NCBI GenBank assembly: GCA_026713825.1
Contig: JAPONS010000016.1
Coordinates: 1 to 56,496, forward strand
Direction: 5' to 3'
DNA length: 56,496 nucleotides
From: Chloroflexota bacterium
GTDB taxonomy: Bacteria; Chloroflexota; Dehalococcoidia; Lucifugimonadales; UBA1127
This document shows, piece after piece, positions 9,174-18,432 of this stretch. Below the pieces are notes generated by a model. The model was not told where the DNA came from, searched no databases, and was given only the letters and a program-made list of their open reading frames with translations. The first letter of the stretch is position 1. Every line of letters begins with the position of its first letter. Position numbers and translations under genes: made by a program.

Positions 9174-9629
9174 GTGCCCGCGGTAGCTGGATTGCCCGTC
9201 AGCGGCAGGAATGCCGTTGTAGTCATTGCCCTGGCGATGATTGTCGTGGTCATTGCGATGATTGTCCTGGTCTCCAATGGGGCCGTTGAAGAGCAGGCAG
9301 CCAGAAACTTCTTCGCGTTGTTCGCCATTCTCTTTGGGGCCGGCTTTGTCAGGGACGCGTTCCGGGGTGAAGGCGGGCCGCAGGGCGTCCGCTCGGTGAC
9401 GCTCAAGTTCACGACGCTGGCATTCACGCTGGGGCTCATCGTGGGCGGGTGGACGGCGAACTGGCTGCTGCTCACCGCCAGCGGGGTGGCCGCGGGCATC
9501 CTGTTTTCCGTTGTCGAGAGGCTCATCATCGGGGGCGACGCCCCGAACCGCGCGCTACGGCTGGCGGTCTGGATTCCTGTTGGGCTGGCCGCGATGGGAG
9601 AGGGCGCGTACATCATCGCGCCACTGTAG
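9174..9629 (+). CDS. Membrane protein, tandem paralogue 2
   Basis: A 151-residue membrane protein with the same five-segment plan as the gene before it (RNAVVVIALAMIVVVIAMIVLV, then FFALFAILFGAGFVRDAF, FTTLAFTLGLIVGGW, GVAAGILFSVVERLI and VWIPVGLAAMGEGAYII). The GTG at 9174 follows GGGAGGAAGC at the right distance, so I prefer it to the upstream ATG at 9150. Neither copy shows a catalytic motif or a charged pore residue pattern. The pair could act as a two-subunit membrane complex, which is only a guess from tandem position. Confidence 0.72.
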   Translation: MPAVAGLPVSGRNAVVVIALAMIVVVIAMIVLVSNGAVEEQAARNFFALFAILFGAGFVRDAFRGEGGPQGVRSVTLKFTTLAFTLGLIVGGWTANWLLLTASGVAAGILFSVVERLIIGGDAPNRALRLAVWIPVGLAAMGEGAYIIAPL

Positions 9630-9708
9630 TCTCCGAGACGGTCGAACTCCTCTAACGCCGCAATCGCATCCCTTCCATTCTCCTCGCATTTGCTGCAATC
9701 TGTGGCCG

Positions 9709-10593
9709 ATGGAACGCACCCCACAAGGCACGGCAGCCGTAGCGGTCATCGTGGACAGCACGTCGTCATTGACGGCTGCGCACATTGGCGACCTGCCGAT
9801 TGAGGTTGTCCCGATGCAGGTGAGCGTTGGCGGGCGGAACTACCTGGACGGCGTCGACATCACAGCGGAGGAGTTCTACCGCCTGATCAGGGACGACAGC
9901 GTCCCGGCGCAGACGGCCGCGCCCCCGCCTGCGGCCTTCGAGGACGCGTTCCAGCGCGCTTTTGCCGCCGGTCGAGACGTGCTCTGCATTACGACCACCT
10001 CGAAGTTGAGCGCGACGTACAGCATCGCGACGGCCGCGCTGGAGTTCACGTTGGCGTCATTTCCTGAGCGCCGGGGCGTCGTGATTGACAGCGCGACTGC
10101 GGGAGGCGCGGAGGCGCTCGTGGCGCTGGCGGCTGCGCGACTGGCGGCCGACAGCGCGAGGCTCGAGGCGGTGGAAGAGGTCGCGAGGAGTATCGTCGGG
10201 CGGGTGTACTTCATCGGCATCCTGGAGTCGTTGCGGCGGCTGCAGTTCGGCGGGCGCGTGCCTCGGGCGGCCATGTGGGCGGCGTCGCTGCTGAACATCA
10301 AGCCGATCCTGGGCATCTGGCCGGGCGAGGGCGAGGTCCGGATGGTGGCGCGGCCCCGCACAAGGGCAAGGGCCATCGAGAGGGTGCTGGACACCATGGC
10401 CGAGGAGACCGGCGGGAGGCCGGTGCGCGTGGTGGTCATGCACGCTGCCGCCGCGGAGGACGCCGAGGAGATACACCGCCGGATCTCGGAGCGGTTCGAG
10501 TGCAGGGAGAGCCTCATCGTGCCGTTCACGCCGGTCATCGGCGCGCATACGGGGCCGGGCCTGCTGGGCGTAGCCTTCTACGCGGAGGAGTAG
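9709..10593 (+). CDS. DegV family fatty-acid-binding protein
   Basis: A 294-residue DegV-fold protein. The fatty-acid pocket marks are VIVDSTSSL (14-22), the early block LPIEVVPMQVSVGGRNYLDGVDI, ITTTSKLSATY, the central GILESLRRLQFGGR and the end HTGPGLLGVAFY. Family members bind a fatty acid and hand it to kinases such as FakA in Gram-positive bacteria; no fakA is in view. The ATG at 9709 has no ribosome site. CAATCT ends 7 bases before it, so a leaderless start is possible but weak. fabF follows, consistent with a lipid role. Confidence 0.88.
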   Translation: MERTPQGTAAVAVIVDSTSSLTAAHIGDLPIEVVPMQVSVGGRNYLDGVDITAEEFYRLIRDDSVPAQTAAPPPAAFEDAFQRAFAAGRDVLCITTTSKLSATYSIATAALEFTLASFPERRGVVIDSATAGGAEALVALAAARLAADSARLEAVEEVARSIVGRVYFIGILESLRRLQFGGRVPRAAMWAASLLNIKPILGIWPGEGEVRMVARPRTRARAIERVLDTMAEETGGRPVRVVVMHAAAAEDAEEIHRRISERFECRESLIVPFTPVIGAHTGPGLLGVAFYAEE

Positions 10594-10661
10594 GCCTGCT
10601 CCCATTGCGTCGTTATCAAGAGAACGGGTTTTGGCTTGTTCCGTCGCCCATCCCACCCTGA

Positions 10662-10667
10662 TATAAT
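10662..10667 (+). promoter_or_regulatory. Candidate -10 box upstream of fabF
   Basis: TATAAT at 10662-10667 lies about 100 bases before the fabF start. The only -35-like match is TTGTTC at 10637-10642 with a long 19-base spacer, so the call is modest. Confidence 0.4.
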
Positions 10668-10768
10668 CGCAGCGACGGCCACAGCCGCCGGACTGCGCCA
10701 GCAGGCAATACAGGGGGGCCTGTCGAGGCCAATGAACGCATCAGCGCAACGCTGGTAAGGAGCGATTC

Positions 10769-12013
10769 GTGACGGACGCGAGAATAGTGGTGACAGGGAT
10801 AGGCGTGGTCAGCCCCATCGGCCTGACGGCGGACGCGACGTGGGAGTCGCTGGTTGCGGGGAAGTCGGGCGTCGGGCGCATCAGCGCTTTTGACCCGGAG
10901 GGGTTTGAGACGACGATTGCCGCGGAGATCCCTGAGTTTGACCCGACGAACTACATGGACCGCAAGGAAGCCCGCCGAGCCGACCGGTTCTCGCAGTTTG
11001 CGCTTGCCGCGGCGCGGGAGGCGCTGGGGCAGGCGGACCTGCTGCGCGAGGAGCCGCTGGGCGACCGGGTGTCGTCGCTCATCGCGAGCGGCGTGGGCGG
11101 CATCATCACGCTGTCCGAGCAGTACGACGTGCTGCGGGAGAAGGGCCCGAAGCGCATCAGCCCGTTCCTTGTCCCCATGATGCTGGTGGACATGGCGGGC
11201 GGCAACGTCTCGATCACCTACGGCGCGCGCGGACCCAGCTTCGCCACGGTGTCCGCATGCGCCAGTGGCGCGGACGCCATCGGCATGGGCATGGACCTCA
11301 TCCGCAAGGGCGACATCGACGTGGCCATCTGCGGCGGCTCCGAGGCGCCCATCTGCCCCATTGCCGTAGCGGGCTTCAACTCGGCGGGCGCGCTCTCGCG
11401 GAACAACGAGGTGCCTGAGGCGGCCTCGCGCCCCTTCGACGCGCAGCGCGACGGCTTCATCATCGGCGAGGGCGGGGCGGTCCTCATCATCGAGCGGCTG
11501 GAGCACGCGCTGGCGCGCGGCGCGCGGCCGATCGTCGAGCTTGGGGGCTACGGCGTCACCTCGGACGCGTCGCACATCACGCAGCCGGCGCCCTTCGGCG
11601 AGGGCGGCGCGCGGGCGATGCGGCAGGCCATCGCGGGGGCGGGCCTCAAGCCGGAGGACGTCGACTACATCAACGCCCACGGCACATCGACGCCCATCAA
11701 CGACAAGGCGGAGACGGACGCCGTCAAGTCCGTCTGGGGTGAGGACGCACACAAGGTGGCGATCAGCTCGTCCAAGTCGATGACGGGGCACCTGCTGGGG
11801 GCCGCGGGCGCCATCGAGTCGGCGATCTGCGTGATGGCGATCGAACGCGGCGCCATCCCGCCCACCATCAATCTGACCAACCCGGACCCGGAGTGCGACC
11901 TGGACTACACGCCGCACAACGCCCGGATGACGAAGGTGGACGTGGCCATGACCAACTCCCTGGGGTTTGGCGGCCACAACACCTCACTGCTCTTCCATCG
12001 GTTCGAAGCGTAG
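10769..12013 (+). CDS. fabF: Beta-ketoacyl-ACP synthase II
   Basis: A 414-residue condensing enzyme that extends acyl-ACP with malonyl-ACP in fatty acid synthesis. The catalytic triad is visible: Cys164 in SACASGADAIG, His304 in NAHGTSTPINDKAE and His341 in SSKSMTGHLLGAAGA, with Lys336. It begins RIVVTGIGVVSPIG and ends NSLGFGGHNTSLLF, both typical of FabF. The GTG start follows AAGGAG. Length matches the family. recJ follows after 14 bases, so the two are likely co-transcribed. Confidence 0.96.
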   Translation: MTDARIVVTGIGVVSPIGLTADATWESLVAGKSGVGRISAFDPEGFETTIAAEIPEFDPTNYMDRKEARRADRFSQFALAAAREALGQADLLREEPLGDRVSSLIASGVGGIITLSEQYDVLREKGPKRISPFLVPMMLVDMAGGNVSITYGARGPSFATVSACASGADAIGMGMDLIRKGDIDVAICGGSEAPICPIAVAGFNSAGALSRNNEVPEAASRPFDAQRDGFIIGEGGAVLIIERLEHALARGARPIVELGGYGVTSDASHITQPAPFGEGGARAMRQAIAGAGLKPEDVDYINAHGTSTPINDKAETDAVKSVWGEDAHKVAISSSKSMTGHLLGAAGAIESAICVMAIERGAIPPTINLTNPDPECDLDYTPHNARMTKVDVAMTNSLGFGGHNTSLLFHRFEA

Positions 12014-12027
12014 CCGGGCCGCCCCGA

Positions 12028-13728
12028 ATGGCGGGTGACTCACTACCGCCCCGCCCCAGATGGGCGCTTGCACCCCGCGTGCCCGACGAGGCCGTTGAGG
12101 CGCTGCGGCTGCCCCGGCTGTGGGCGCAGCTCCTCTACAACCGGGGCATCGAGACGCGCGACATGGCGTGGGAGCTCCTGCACGCCTCAGAGGACGCGCT
12201 GCACGACCCGTTCCTCTTCTCCGAGATGGATGCCGCCGTCGACCGCGTGATGTTGGCGGTGACTGAGGGGGAGACGATCGCCATCTTCGGCGACTTCGAC
12301 ACGGACGGCGTCACGGCGTCCGTGCTGCTGTACGAATCGCTGCTCGCGGCAGGAGGGGACGCATTCGTCCACCTGCCGCACCGGGTGCGCGACGGGCACG
12401 GGCTGAACGCCGAGGCGGTGACGGCCATCGCGGAACAAGGCGCGTCGCTCATCATCACCGTCGACTGCGGCATCACCTCTGGCGAGGAGGTGCGGCTGGC
12501 CAAAGGCCTCGACATGGACGTCATCCTGACGGATCACCACGCGCCCATAGGGACGCCGCCCGAGGCGTTCGCCATGGTCACGCCCACGGAGGCCTACCCC
12601 TTCCCGTTCCTCACGGGCGCTGGGCTGGCGTTCAAGCTGGTGCAGGCCATCCACAGCCGGATGGAGACGCCCGTGCCCGCCGGCGCGCTGGAGCTTGCAT
12701 CTCTGGGCACGGTTGCGGACATGGCCCCTCTGCTCGGCGAGAACCGGGCGATAGCGACGCTGGGGCTGGAGCGACTGCGCGAGACGGAGCGGCCCGGCCT
12801 GCTGGCGCTGCTTGCGTCGGCGGGCGTGTCGCGGGAGACGCTGGACCACGAGTCGATCCCGTTCATCATCGCGCCGCGCCTCAACGCCGCCGGGCGCATG
12901 GACAGCCCCGACCTTGCCTTCAGCCTGCTGACGGAGGAGGACCCGTCCGCCGCGCAGGAGCTGGCGTCGCGCATCGAGATGCTCAACCGCGAGCGGCGGG
13001 CGCTCACGCAGGAGCTGCTGGACGAGGGGATGCGGCTGGCGGGGCCGCAGGTGGCGGATGGCGAGCGGCTCCTGTTCCTCGCGGGCGAGCAGTTCAACCC
13101 CGGCGTCAGCGGGCTCGTGGCCGGCCGGCTTGTCGAGCGATTCTCGCGACCCGCCATTGTGGTAGCTATCGACGGTGACATTGCCCGCGCGAGCGGGCGC
13201 AGCATCGCGGACTTTCACCTCGCCAACGCGCTCGCGGAATGCGGCGAGCGCTTCCTGCATTTCGGCGGGCACCCGGCTGCGGCCGGGTTTGTGGCGCGGA
13301 CGGATGACCTCGACGCCATCCGCGCGTCGTTGCAGGCGCTCGCGCGGGAGCGGCTCCACGACGCGACGCTGGAGCCGACGCTGCGCGTGGACGCCGAGGC
13401 AAGCTTCGCCGAGATGCCGGGGCAGACGATGGGCTTCCTCCAACGGCTGGCCCCGTTCGGGCAGGAAAACCCGCCGCCAGCGTTCCTCGCAAGGGAGGTC
13501 GCGGTGACCGGCGTGCGCCGGATGGGCAGCGAGGGACAACACATGCGGCTGCAGCTTCGACAAGACGGCACGACGTGGGAGGCCGTCGCGTTCAACCAGT
13601 CGTGGCCGGAGGACTTCGACGAGCGGGGGGCGATTGACGTGGTGTATACGCCCGAGAGCAACACATTCAACGGGCGCACACGGCTGCAGATGCGGGTGGT
13701 GGACTTGCGGGCGGCGGGGGACGGCTAG
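12028..13728 (+). CDS. recJ: Single-stranded-DNA-specific exonuclease
   Basis: A 566-residue DHH-family 5'-3' exonuclease for recombination and mismatch repair. Motif I reads GDFDTDGVTAS (88-98) with Asp89, Asp91 and Asp93, motif II has Asp146 in TVDCGI, motif III is DHH at 169-171 and motif IV SLGTVADMAPL. The DHHA1 part has APRLNAAGRMD and GGHPAAAGF, and a C-terminal OB-like domain follows. Thr replaces the more usual Val in DxDxDG, a minor change. The ATG at 12028 has no clear ribosome site but gives the usual N-terminus; the frame upstream overlaps fabF. Confidence 0.94.
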   Translation: MAGDSLPPRPRWALAPRVPDEAVEALRLPRLWAQLLYNRGIETRDMAWELLHASEDALHDPFLFSEMDAAVDRVMLAVTEGETIAIFGDFDTDGVTASVLLYESLLAAGGDAFVHLPHRVRDGHGLNAEAVTAIAEQGASLIITVDCGITSGEEVRLAKGLDMDVILTDHHAPIGTPPEAFAMVTPTEAYPFPFLTGAGLAFKLVQAIHSRMETPVPAGALELASLGTVADMAPLLGENRAIATLGLERLRETERPGLLALLASAGVSRETLDHESIPFIIAPRLNAAGRMDSPDLAFSLLTEEDPSAAQELASRIEMLNRERRALTQELLDEGMRLAGPQVADGERLLFLAGEQFNPGVSGLVAGRLVERFSRPAIVVAIDGDIARASGRSIADFHLANALAECGERFLHFGGHPAAAGFVARTDDLDAIRASLQALARERLHDATLEPTLRVDAEASFAEMPGQTMGFLQRLAPFGQENPPPAFLAREVAVTGVRRMGSEGQHMRLQLRQDGTTWEAVAFNQSWPEDFDERGAIDVVYTPESNTFNGRTRLQMRVVDLRAAGDG

Positions 13729-13803
13729 CGGGGGCGCCACTGCCTGAGCAGTCAGCCTCCCCCGCGCCATTAAGTGACGTCTTGGACCTGTGGCTTCTCT
13801 CCC

Positions 13804-13893
13804 AGTCGTCTTCCAGGGTGGACGTGTCGCCGAGGGGGAGGCCGAGCTCCTCCGCCTTCAGGAGGCGGCGCATGATCTTGCCGCTGCGGGCGC
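13804..13893 (-). pseudogene. Remnant of the acs 3' end (direct repeat copy DR1)
   Basis: On the minus strand this stretch encodes SGKIMRRLLKAEELGLPLG then DTSTLEDD, identical at protein level to the last 27 residues of the acs gene at 18433. The DNA has drifted at several positions, mostly silent. The stop codon is lost (TGG instead of TAG), so the frame reads on as WERSHRSKT. Upstream of it the similarity to acs stops abruptly. It lies just downstream of the GLUG lipoprotein gene and marks the far edge of the duplicated lipoprotein region. The sequence from 13894 to 13998 shows nothing I recognise. Confidence 0.85.
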
Positions 13894-13998
13894 TCGACCC
13901 GCGGGCGGCAGGTGAGGGAGGCGGTGGGAGTCGCCGTAGGCGCGGTCGCCGGTGATGGCGTGGGGGCCGACGTGGCGTAGGGGTGGTGTGGCGGTCGT

Positions 13999-16164
13999 CT
14001 AAGCGCTGCTTCCACTGCCGCGCTGGTCTGACACACGCAGCCCTCCGTAATCCAGGGCGGGATACTGAGACGCAGACCCGAAGTCCCACGGATCGTCGCC
14101 AGTGCCGTCGCCGTCCAGGTCCACGTTCCAATCGGCGTAGATGCCGGTGTAACCGGTGGGCGACTGCAACTCGCTGGTGGTCTTGCCCATTCCGCCGTTG
14201 CTGGTAGACAGACCGGATGTCTGCGTGTCCCAGTAACTGGCCGTTGCGGTCCCAGCGTCTAGTCCGATTACGGTGTCGTCTCCAACCAGCCCGCCCAGGG
14301 CGCCGCCCCGGTAAAGGCGAGAAACCGCCCCTGTTGCATAGCTTGCACTGATGGTTCCACTGTTAACACCCACCAGACCGCCGATCTCTTGATTGCCGGA
14401 TACCGTCCCCCCTGCATAGCTTGCACTGATGGTTCCACTGTTAACACCCACCAGACCGCCGACGGAAGTTATATGGCCAGTGGGCTCCCCGCTGCGAAAC
14501 ACCTCCCCTGTTGCATAGCTGGCAGTGATGCTCCCATCGTTTTCACCCACCAGACCGCCGATGCTTCTGGTGCCGGATACCGTCCCCGTTCCGTAGCTGC
14601 CAGTGATGATCCCCCCGTTAGCGTTACCACCCACCAGACCGCCGATGCTCCTGGCGCCGGATACCGTCCCCGTTGCGTAGCTGCCAGTGATGATCCCCCC
14701 GTTACCGTTACCGCCCACCAGACCGCCGATGCCGCTGCCGCCGGATACCGCCCCTGTTGCATAGCTGGCACTGATGGTTCCACTGTTACCACCCACCAGA
14801 CCGCCGATCGCTACACTGCCGGATACCGTCCCCCCTGCATAGCTTGCGCTGATGGTTCCTCTATTACGACCCACCAGACCGCCGAAGGAAGTTTTATGGC
14901 CAGCGGGCTCTCCGCTGCGAAACACCTCCCCTGTTGCATAGCTGGCAGTGATGCTCCCATCGTTTTCACCCACCAGACCGCCGATCATTTCATTGCCGGA
15001 CACCATTCCCGTTGCGTGGCTTTCAGTGATGGTTCCACTGTTATCGCCCACCAGACCGCCGATCAAATAATTGCCGGATACCGTCCCCGTTGCGTAACTG
15101 CCAATGATGGTCCCTACATTGAATTTCTGACCCACCAGACCGCCGATCGAGTTATTGCCGGACACCATCCCCGTCGCATAGCTGTTAGTGATGGTTCCCC
15201 CATTGTCCCTACCCACCAGTCCACCAACCATGAACTCACTGCCGTGTGTTTCTACTTCGGCATGGCTGGCGCTTATCGTCCCTGCGTTCCACCCTACCAG
15301 TCCGCCGATCCAGCGAGCACCGGACACCGTCCCCGTTGCATAGCTGGCAGTGATGATCCCACCGTTAGAACCGACCAACCCGCCAACGAACTCTCCACCG
15401 ATGATCCTGACCCCGGTCAGCGCCACATTACGTATCACGCCCGTGTCGTCCACACTGCCGAACAGCCCAACATAAGCGGTCGCCGGTCTGTTGATGAACA
15501 GGCCAGAGACGGTGTTGTCGTTCCCCTCGAACGTGGCGGTGAACTCCGCTCGCCCAACATTGACAGGCTGCCAGCCCTCGCCCGTGTTGTACGGAGCGAC
15601 GTCCAGGTCTATGCCGGACGTCAACTCGTAGCCGGTGCAATCTAAGGACGGGCACCCCATGCCAGTTGCCGCGTTCGGGAACGCCGAGGAATAGTCCGAC
15701 GCGTTCGCGGAAGCGGGTGCGCCATCGCCGTCCAGGTCCCAGCGGATGGCATTCAACTGCGCCGCACTCGATACCTCGATCAGGCCGTCGTCGTCAGCGT
15801 CGTAGTCGGTGCCCGGCACCGCTGTGGGGGTGGGCGTGGGCGCAGGAGTGGGCGTAGGTACAGGCGTGGGGGTGGCCGTGGGCGCAGGAGTGGGCATCGG
15901 CGTGGGGACGGTCGTGGGCGCGGGGGCGGGCATCGGCGTGGGGACGGTCGTGGGCGCAGGGGCGGTCGTAGACGCAGGGGTGGGCATCGGCGTGGGGGCG
16001 GCCGTGGGCGCGGGGGCTGGAACTTGAGTGGACGGCGCTGTTCCCTCAAGTCCAAGCTCATCAGTGCATGCAGCCAGAGACGCGGAGCCAAGCGCCACCA
16101 ACAGACCAAATGCCAGGATCCAGCGAATCCCCTCCCGCAGACTGTGCGGCACAAAGAACGCCAT
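13999..16164 (-). CDS. GLUG-repeat surface lipoprotein
   Basis: A 721-residue exported lipoprotein. The N-terminus (signal peptide, lipobox Cys33 in GSASLAAC) is nearly identical to the next gene. A PT-rich linker of about 75 residues (APTPMPTPAPT type) leads to a DYDADDDGLIEVSSAAQLNAI block, with a Ca-binding-like DxDxDG, and then 14 GLUG-type repeats with core GGLVGxNxGTIxxSYATGxVSG. The C-terminus has YWDTQTSG and DLDGDGTGDDPWDFG. Such proteins are beta-helix-like surface or adhesion proteins. A 74-base stretch is exactly repeated inside the gene (14489-14562 and 14912-14985). The GTG just before the ATG is an alternative start. Confidence 0.9.
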   Translation of the reverse strand: MAFFVPHSLREGIRWILAFGLLVALGSASLAACTDELGLEGTAPSTQVPAPAPTAAPTPMPTPASTTAPAPTTVPTPMPAPAPTTVPTPMPTPAPTATPTPVPTPTPAPTPTPTAVPGTDYDADDDGLIEVSSAAQLNAIRWDLDGDGAPASANASDYSSAFPNAATGMGCPSLDCTGYELTSGIDLDVAPYNTGEGWQPVNVGRAEFTATFEGNDNTVSGLFINRPATAYVGLFGSVDDTGVIRNVALTGVRIIGGEFVGGLVGSNGGIITASYATGTVSGARWIGGLVGWNAGTISASHAEVETHGSEFMVGGLVGRDNGGTITNSYATGMVSGNNSIGGLVGQKFNVGTIIGSYATGTVSGNYLIGGLVGDNSGTITESHATGMVSGNEMIGGLVGENDGSITASYATGEVFRSGEPAGHKTSFGGLVGRNRGTISASYAGGTVSGSVAIGGLVGGNSGTISASYATGAVSGGSGIGGLVGGNGNGGIITGSYATGTVSGARSIGGLVGGNANGGIITGSYGTGTVSGTRSIGGLVGENDGSITASYATGEVFRSGEPTGHITSVGGLVGVNSGTISASYAGGTVSGNQEIGGLVGVNSGTISASYATGAVSRLYRGGALGGLVGDDTVIGLDAGTATASYWDTQTSGLSTSNGGMGKTTSELQSPTGYTGIYADWNVDLDGDGTGDDPWDFGSASQYPALDYGGLRVSDQRGSGSSA
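14489..14562. repeat. Exact 74-base internal direct repeat, copy 1
   Basis: Identical to 14912-14985 inside the GLUG gene. It codes for the repeat ending in FRSGEP and the preceding GGLVGENDGSITASYATG. The exact identity at silent positions points to a recent duplication or gene conversion. Confidence 0.9.
14912..14985. repeat. Exact 74-base internal direct repeat, copy 2
   Basis: Second copy of 14489-14562, separated by 349 bases. Flanking bases on both sides are similar but diverged. Confidence 0.9.
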
Positions 16165-16264
16165 CACCTCACCATCCCCTTCTTTACTGTCCGAATAGTC
16201 TCTTCTATCGCGCTATCGCCGACTTGAAGGCGAGGGGTACTTGATGTTCAGTTTGCAGCCCCCT

Positions 16265-16304
16265 AGTCGTCTTCCAGCGTTGACGTGTCTCCGAGGGGGA
16301 GGCC
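16265..16304 (-). repeat. Short copy of the acs 3' end (direct repeat copy DR2)
   Basis: Forty bases match 18435-18474 with one mismatch, including the acs stop codon region. The match continues into the promoter and leader of the lipoprotein gene (to about 16019), giving about 285 bases at roughly 98 percent identity with 18189-18474. On the other side the match ends abruptly at 16304, close to the end of the metallopeptidase gene. Confidence 0.92.
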
Positions 16305-16315
16305 TTTCATGGCAA

Positions 16316-18334
16316 TCACAATCTCCCAATCTCGTACGAGGCTTCGGCGATCTTCTGGTCTCCCAAGTACGCGTACACCCAATACCGGCCCTCCGGCCCT
16401 CCGCTGGCGTAACTGCCCAATCTAAACCGTTGTGCGTACCTGTCTCCCGACACGCGTTCCACATGCGATACATGGCCTTCCAAACTGAAGCTGAGTCTTT
16501 CGCCCTCATAGTGCCTGGGGTTGAAATTGAACCCATCCCCCTCAAAATACTGGATGATGGTCAACGGCAGTATGTGCGTGCACAGAGACTCGTGCTGACA
16601 GGAGTACTCTATGTTGAAATCCAAGCGGTTGCCAGGATAGGCCTTGGCGGTTATCGGGCGCGGACCGTCACTGACCCAAGCTCGCTCTATATGGCTGTGC
16701 ATGAACGCGATGACCGGGTCCGGCGCAGATGTGTCCTGATGGCTGGTGTCAAACGGTTCGCTCCCGTCGTACCAGCGGGCAATCACTTTCTCCACCGCGG
16801 CCACCGTATCCGCAGAGACGTCCGCCGTGAACGCTGCCCTGACGTGGCAAATGCCGAGGTTGGTGCCATCGCATCCGTCGTTGGGGTCGTCGTATTCGGA
16901 CAGCAAGTATAGCTGCCGGAAGGCCATCCTGAATGCGGTCTCATCCATGTTCCGGTAGAGATCGTGGAACAGCCGCTCCCCAAATCGGTAATCGCAGTCC
17001 CCCTCGACATCTTCGGCGATATAGCGGGCGGATGGGCACGGCTGCCGCTCCATGGCAATCGGCCACCCTGTTGCCCTGGATTCAATGACGGTTTCCAAGA
17101 ACGTGGCCGCCCCCTCCGTTATCCAGTTTGCGGAATTGCCTCTCCAATAGTAATGAGATGCTTCGTGTATGAAGTGGCGGAAGGGACTCTTTATCGTTGA
17201 GGCAACGTCGTAATACTCGGGGACAGTCACCACGTGGGTTCCGAAGTTCGATCCATTGGCGCCGGGGCGCACCGCTCTTTCAAACAGCCAGATCACCTGC
17301 GATTTCGGGAAGGGGAACGACATGAAGTTCTCGATGGCCAGCACGGCGTCCTCCAGCAAGTCCATATTGCGTTCCATGCCAGGTTTGGTGCGAATCATTG
17401 TGAGGTCCACGTCCCCGGCCAGAGGCAAGAAGACGGTCCGCTCCTCCAGCATCACCCGGTCCGGGTCAAGCAGAACGTCTATGAGTGGCGGGTTGTATCG
17501 CGCGGCGCTGCTGAGGACGACGAATATCTTTCCCTCATCGTCAGTGATGCCGTCGGCGATGGTAGGATGGGCTATCACCGTGTCCAAAAGCTCCGTGTTC
17601 GCCTGAGCCAACGGTGCAAGGAGCCTCAGGGCGTCGCCGCCGATGTCAAAGAGTTTGTCCAACGTATCCCGTTCATGATAGGCCAACCACGCGATTGCAT
17701 TCATGGCATTCACCGAGAGCCTGTCATTGCCTTCCAAAACCCATGGTTCCTGCAATAGATCAAAGAAGACGTCATCGAAGTAGAGCGCCAGATAGATCAA
17801 TACTTCTACGCCCTCTACTTCCCTGCTGCTGAGGCCATCCTTGACCCAGGGCAGATCCCTGATCATCCTCTCAATGTCGTCATTCAACTGATCGGCCCTG
17901 GGATAAGAGGACCAATCCGTCGTCTCCTCAGCGCTTGCTGTTGGAGGCGGCGGTAGAACGGGCCAAGGTTCGGGTGTGGGAGTGGGTGTGGGCGTAGGTA
18001 CAGGCGTCGGGGTGGCCGTGGGCGCGGGGGTGGGTGTGGCCGTAGGCGCAGGCACCGGCGTGGGCGTGAGGGCGATCGTGGGTACAGGTGTGGGGGCGAT
18101 CGTGGGCGCAGGGGTGGGCATCGGCGTGGGGGCGGCCGTGGGCGCAGGGGTGGGCATCGGCGCGGGGGCGGTCGTGGGCGCAGGGGCTGGAACTTGAGTA
18201 GACGGCGCTGTTCCCTCAAGTCCAGGCTCATCAGTGCATGCGGCCAGAGACGCGGAGCCAAGCGCCGCCAACAGACCAAATGCCAGGATCCAGCGAATCC
18301 CCTCCCGCAGACTGTGCGGCACAAAGAACGCCAT
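16316..18334 (-). CDS. Zinc metallopeptidase-like surface lipoprotein (HEXXH)
   Basis: A 672-residue exported lipoprotein with lipobox Cys33 and a PT-rich linker of about 80 residues. A helical region (about 145-300) contains LPWVKDGLSSREVEGVEVL and similar segments, a repeat type I know from Chloroflexota surface proteins. The catalytic part has HFIHEASHYYW with HEASH at 390-394 and Glu407 in WITEGAATFLE, fitting a gluzincin zinc site. The last 120 residues (YPGNRLDFNIEYSC onward) look like a beta-sandwich. It likely degrades protein or peptides at the cell surface. It lies directly after acs, and the leader is shared with the GLUG gene. Confidence 0.85.
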   Translation of the reverse strand: MAFFVPHSLREGIRWILAFGLLAALGSASLAACTDEPGLEGTAPSTQVPAPAPTTAPAPMPTPAPTAAPTPMPTPAPTIAPTPVPTIALTPTPVPAPTATPTPAPTATPTPVPTPTPTPTPEPWPVLPPPPTASAEETTDWSSYPRADQLNDDIERMIRDLPWVKDGLSSREVEGVEVLIYLALYFDDVFFDLLQEPWVLEGNDRLSVNAMNAIAWLAYHERDTLDKLFDIGGDALRLLAPLAQANTELLDTVIAHPTIADGITDDEGKIFVVLSSAARYNPPLIDVLLDPDRVMLEERTVFLPLAGDVDLTMIRTKPGMERNMDLLEDAVLAIENFMSFPFPKSQVIWLFERAVRPGANGSNFGTHVVTVPEYYDVASTIKSPFRHFIHEASHYYWRGNSANWITEGAATFLETVIESRATGWPIAMERQPCPSARYIAEDVEGDCDYRFGERLFHDLYRNMDETAFRMAFRQLYLLSEYDDPNDGCDGTNLGICHVRAAFTADVSADTVAAVEKVIARWYDGSEPFDTSHQDTSAPDPVIAFMHSHIERAWVSDGPRPITAKAYPGNRLDFNIEYSCQHESLCTHILPLTIIQYFEGDGFNFNPRHYEGERLSFSLEGHVSHVERVSGDRYAQRFRLGSYASGGPEGRYWVYAYLGDQKIAEASYEIGRL

Positions 18335-18432
18335 CACCTCACCATCCCCTTCTTTACTGTCCGAATAGTCTCGTCTATCGCGCTATCGCCGACTTGAAGG
18401 CGAGGGGTACTTGATGTTCAGTTTGCAGCCCC

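Noticed and set aside
14250-15350. Regular repeats that might be a CRISPR array
   Set aside because: Spacing and sequence vary and the repeats translate into GLUG units (GGLVGxN..SYATG) in one open frame, so they are protein repeats.
15809-16027. Gly-Val-rich plus-strand frame (GVGVGAGVGVG)
   Set aside because: It is the reverse strand of the PT-rich linker of the GLUG lipoprotein. The similar frame at 17976-18197 has the same cause.
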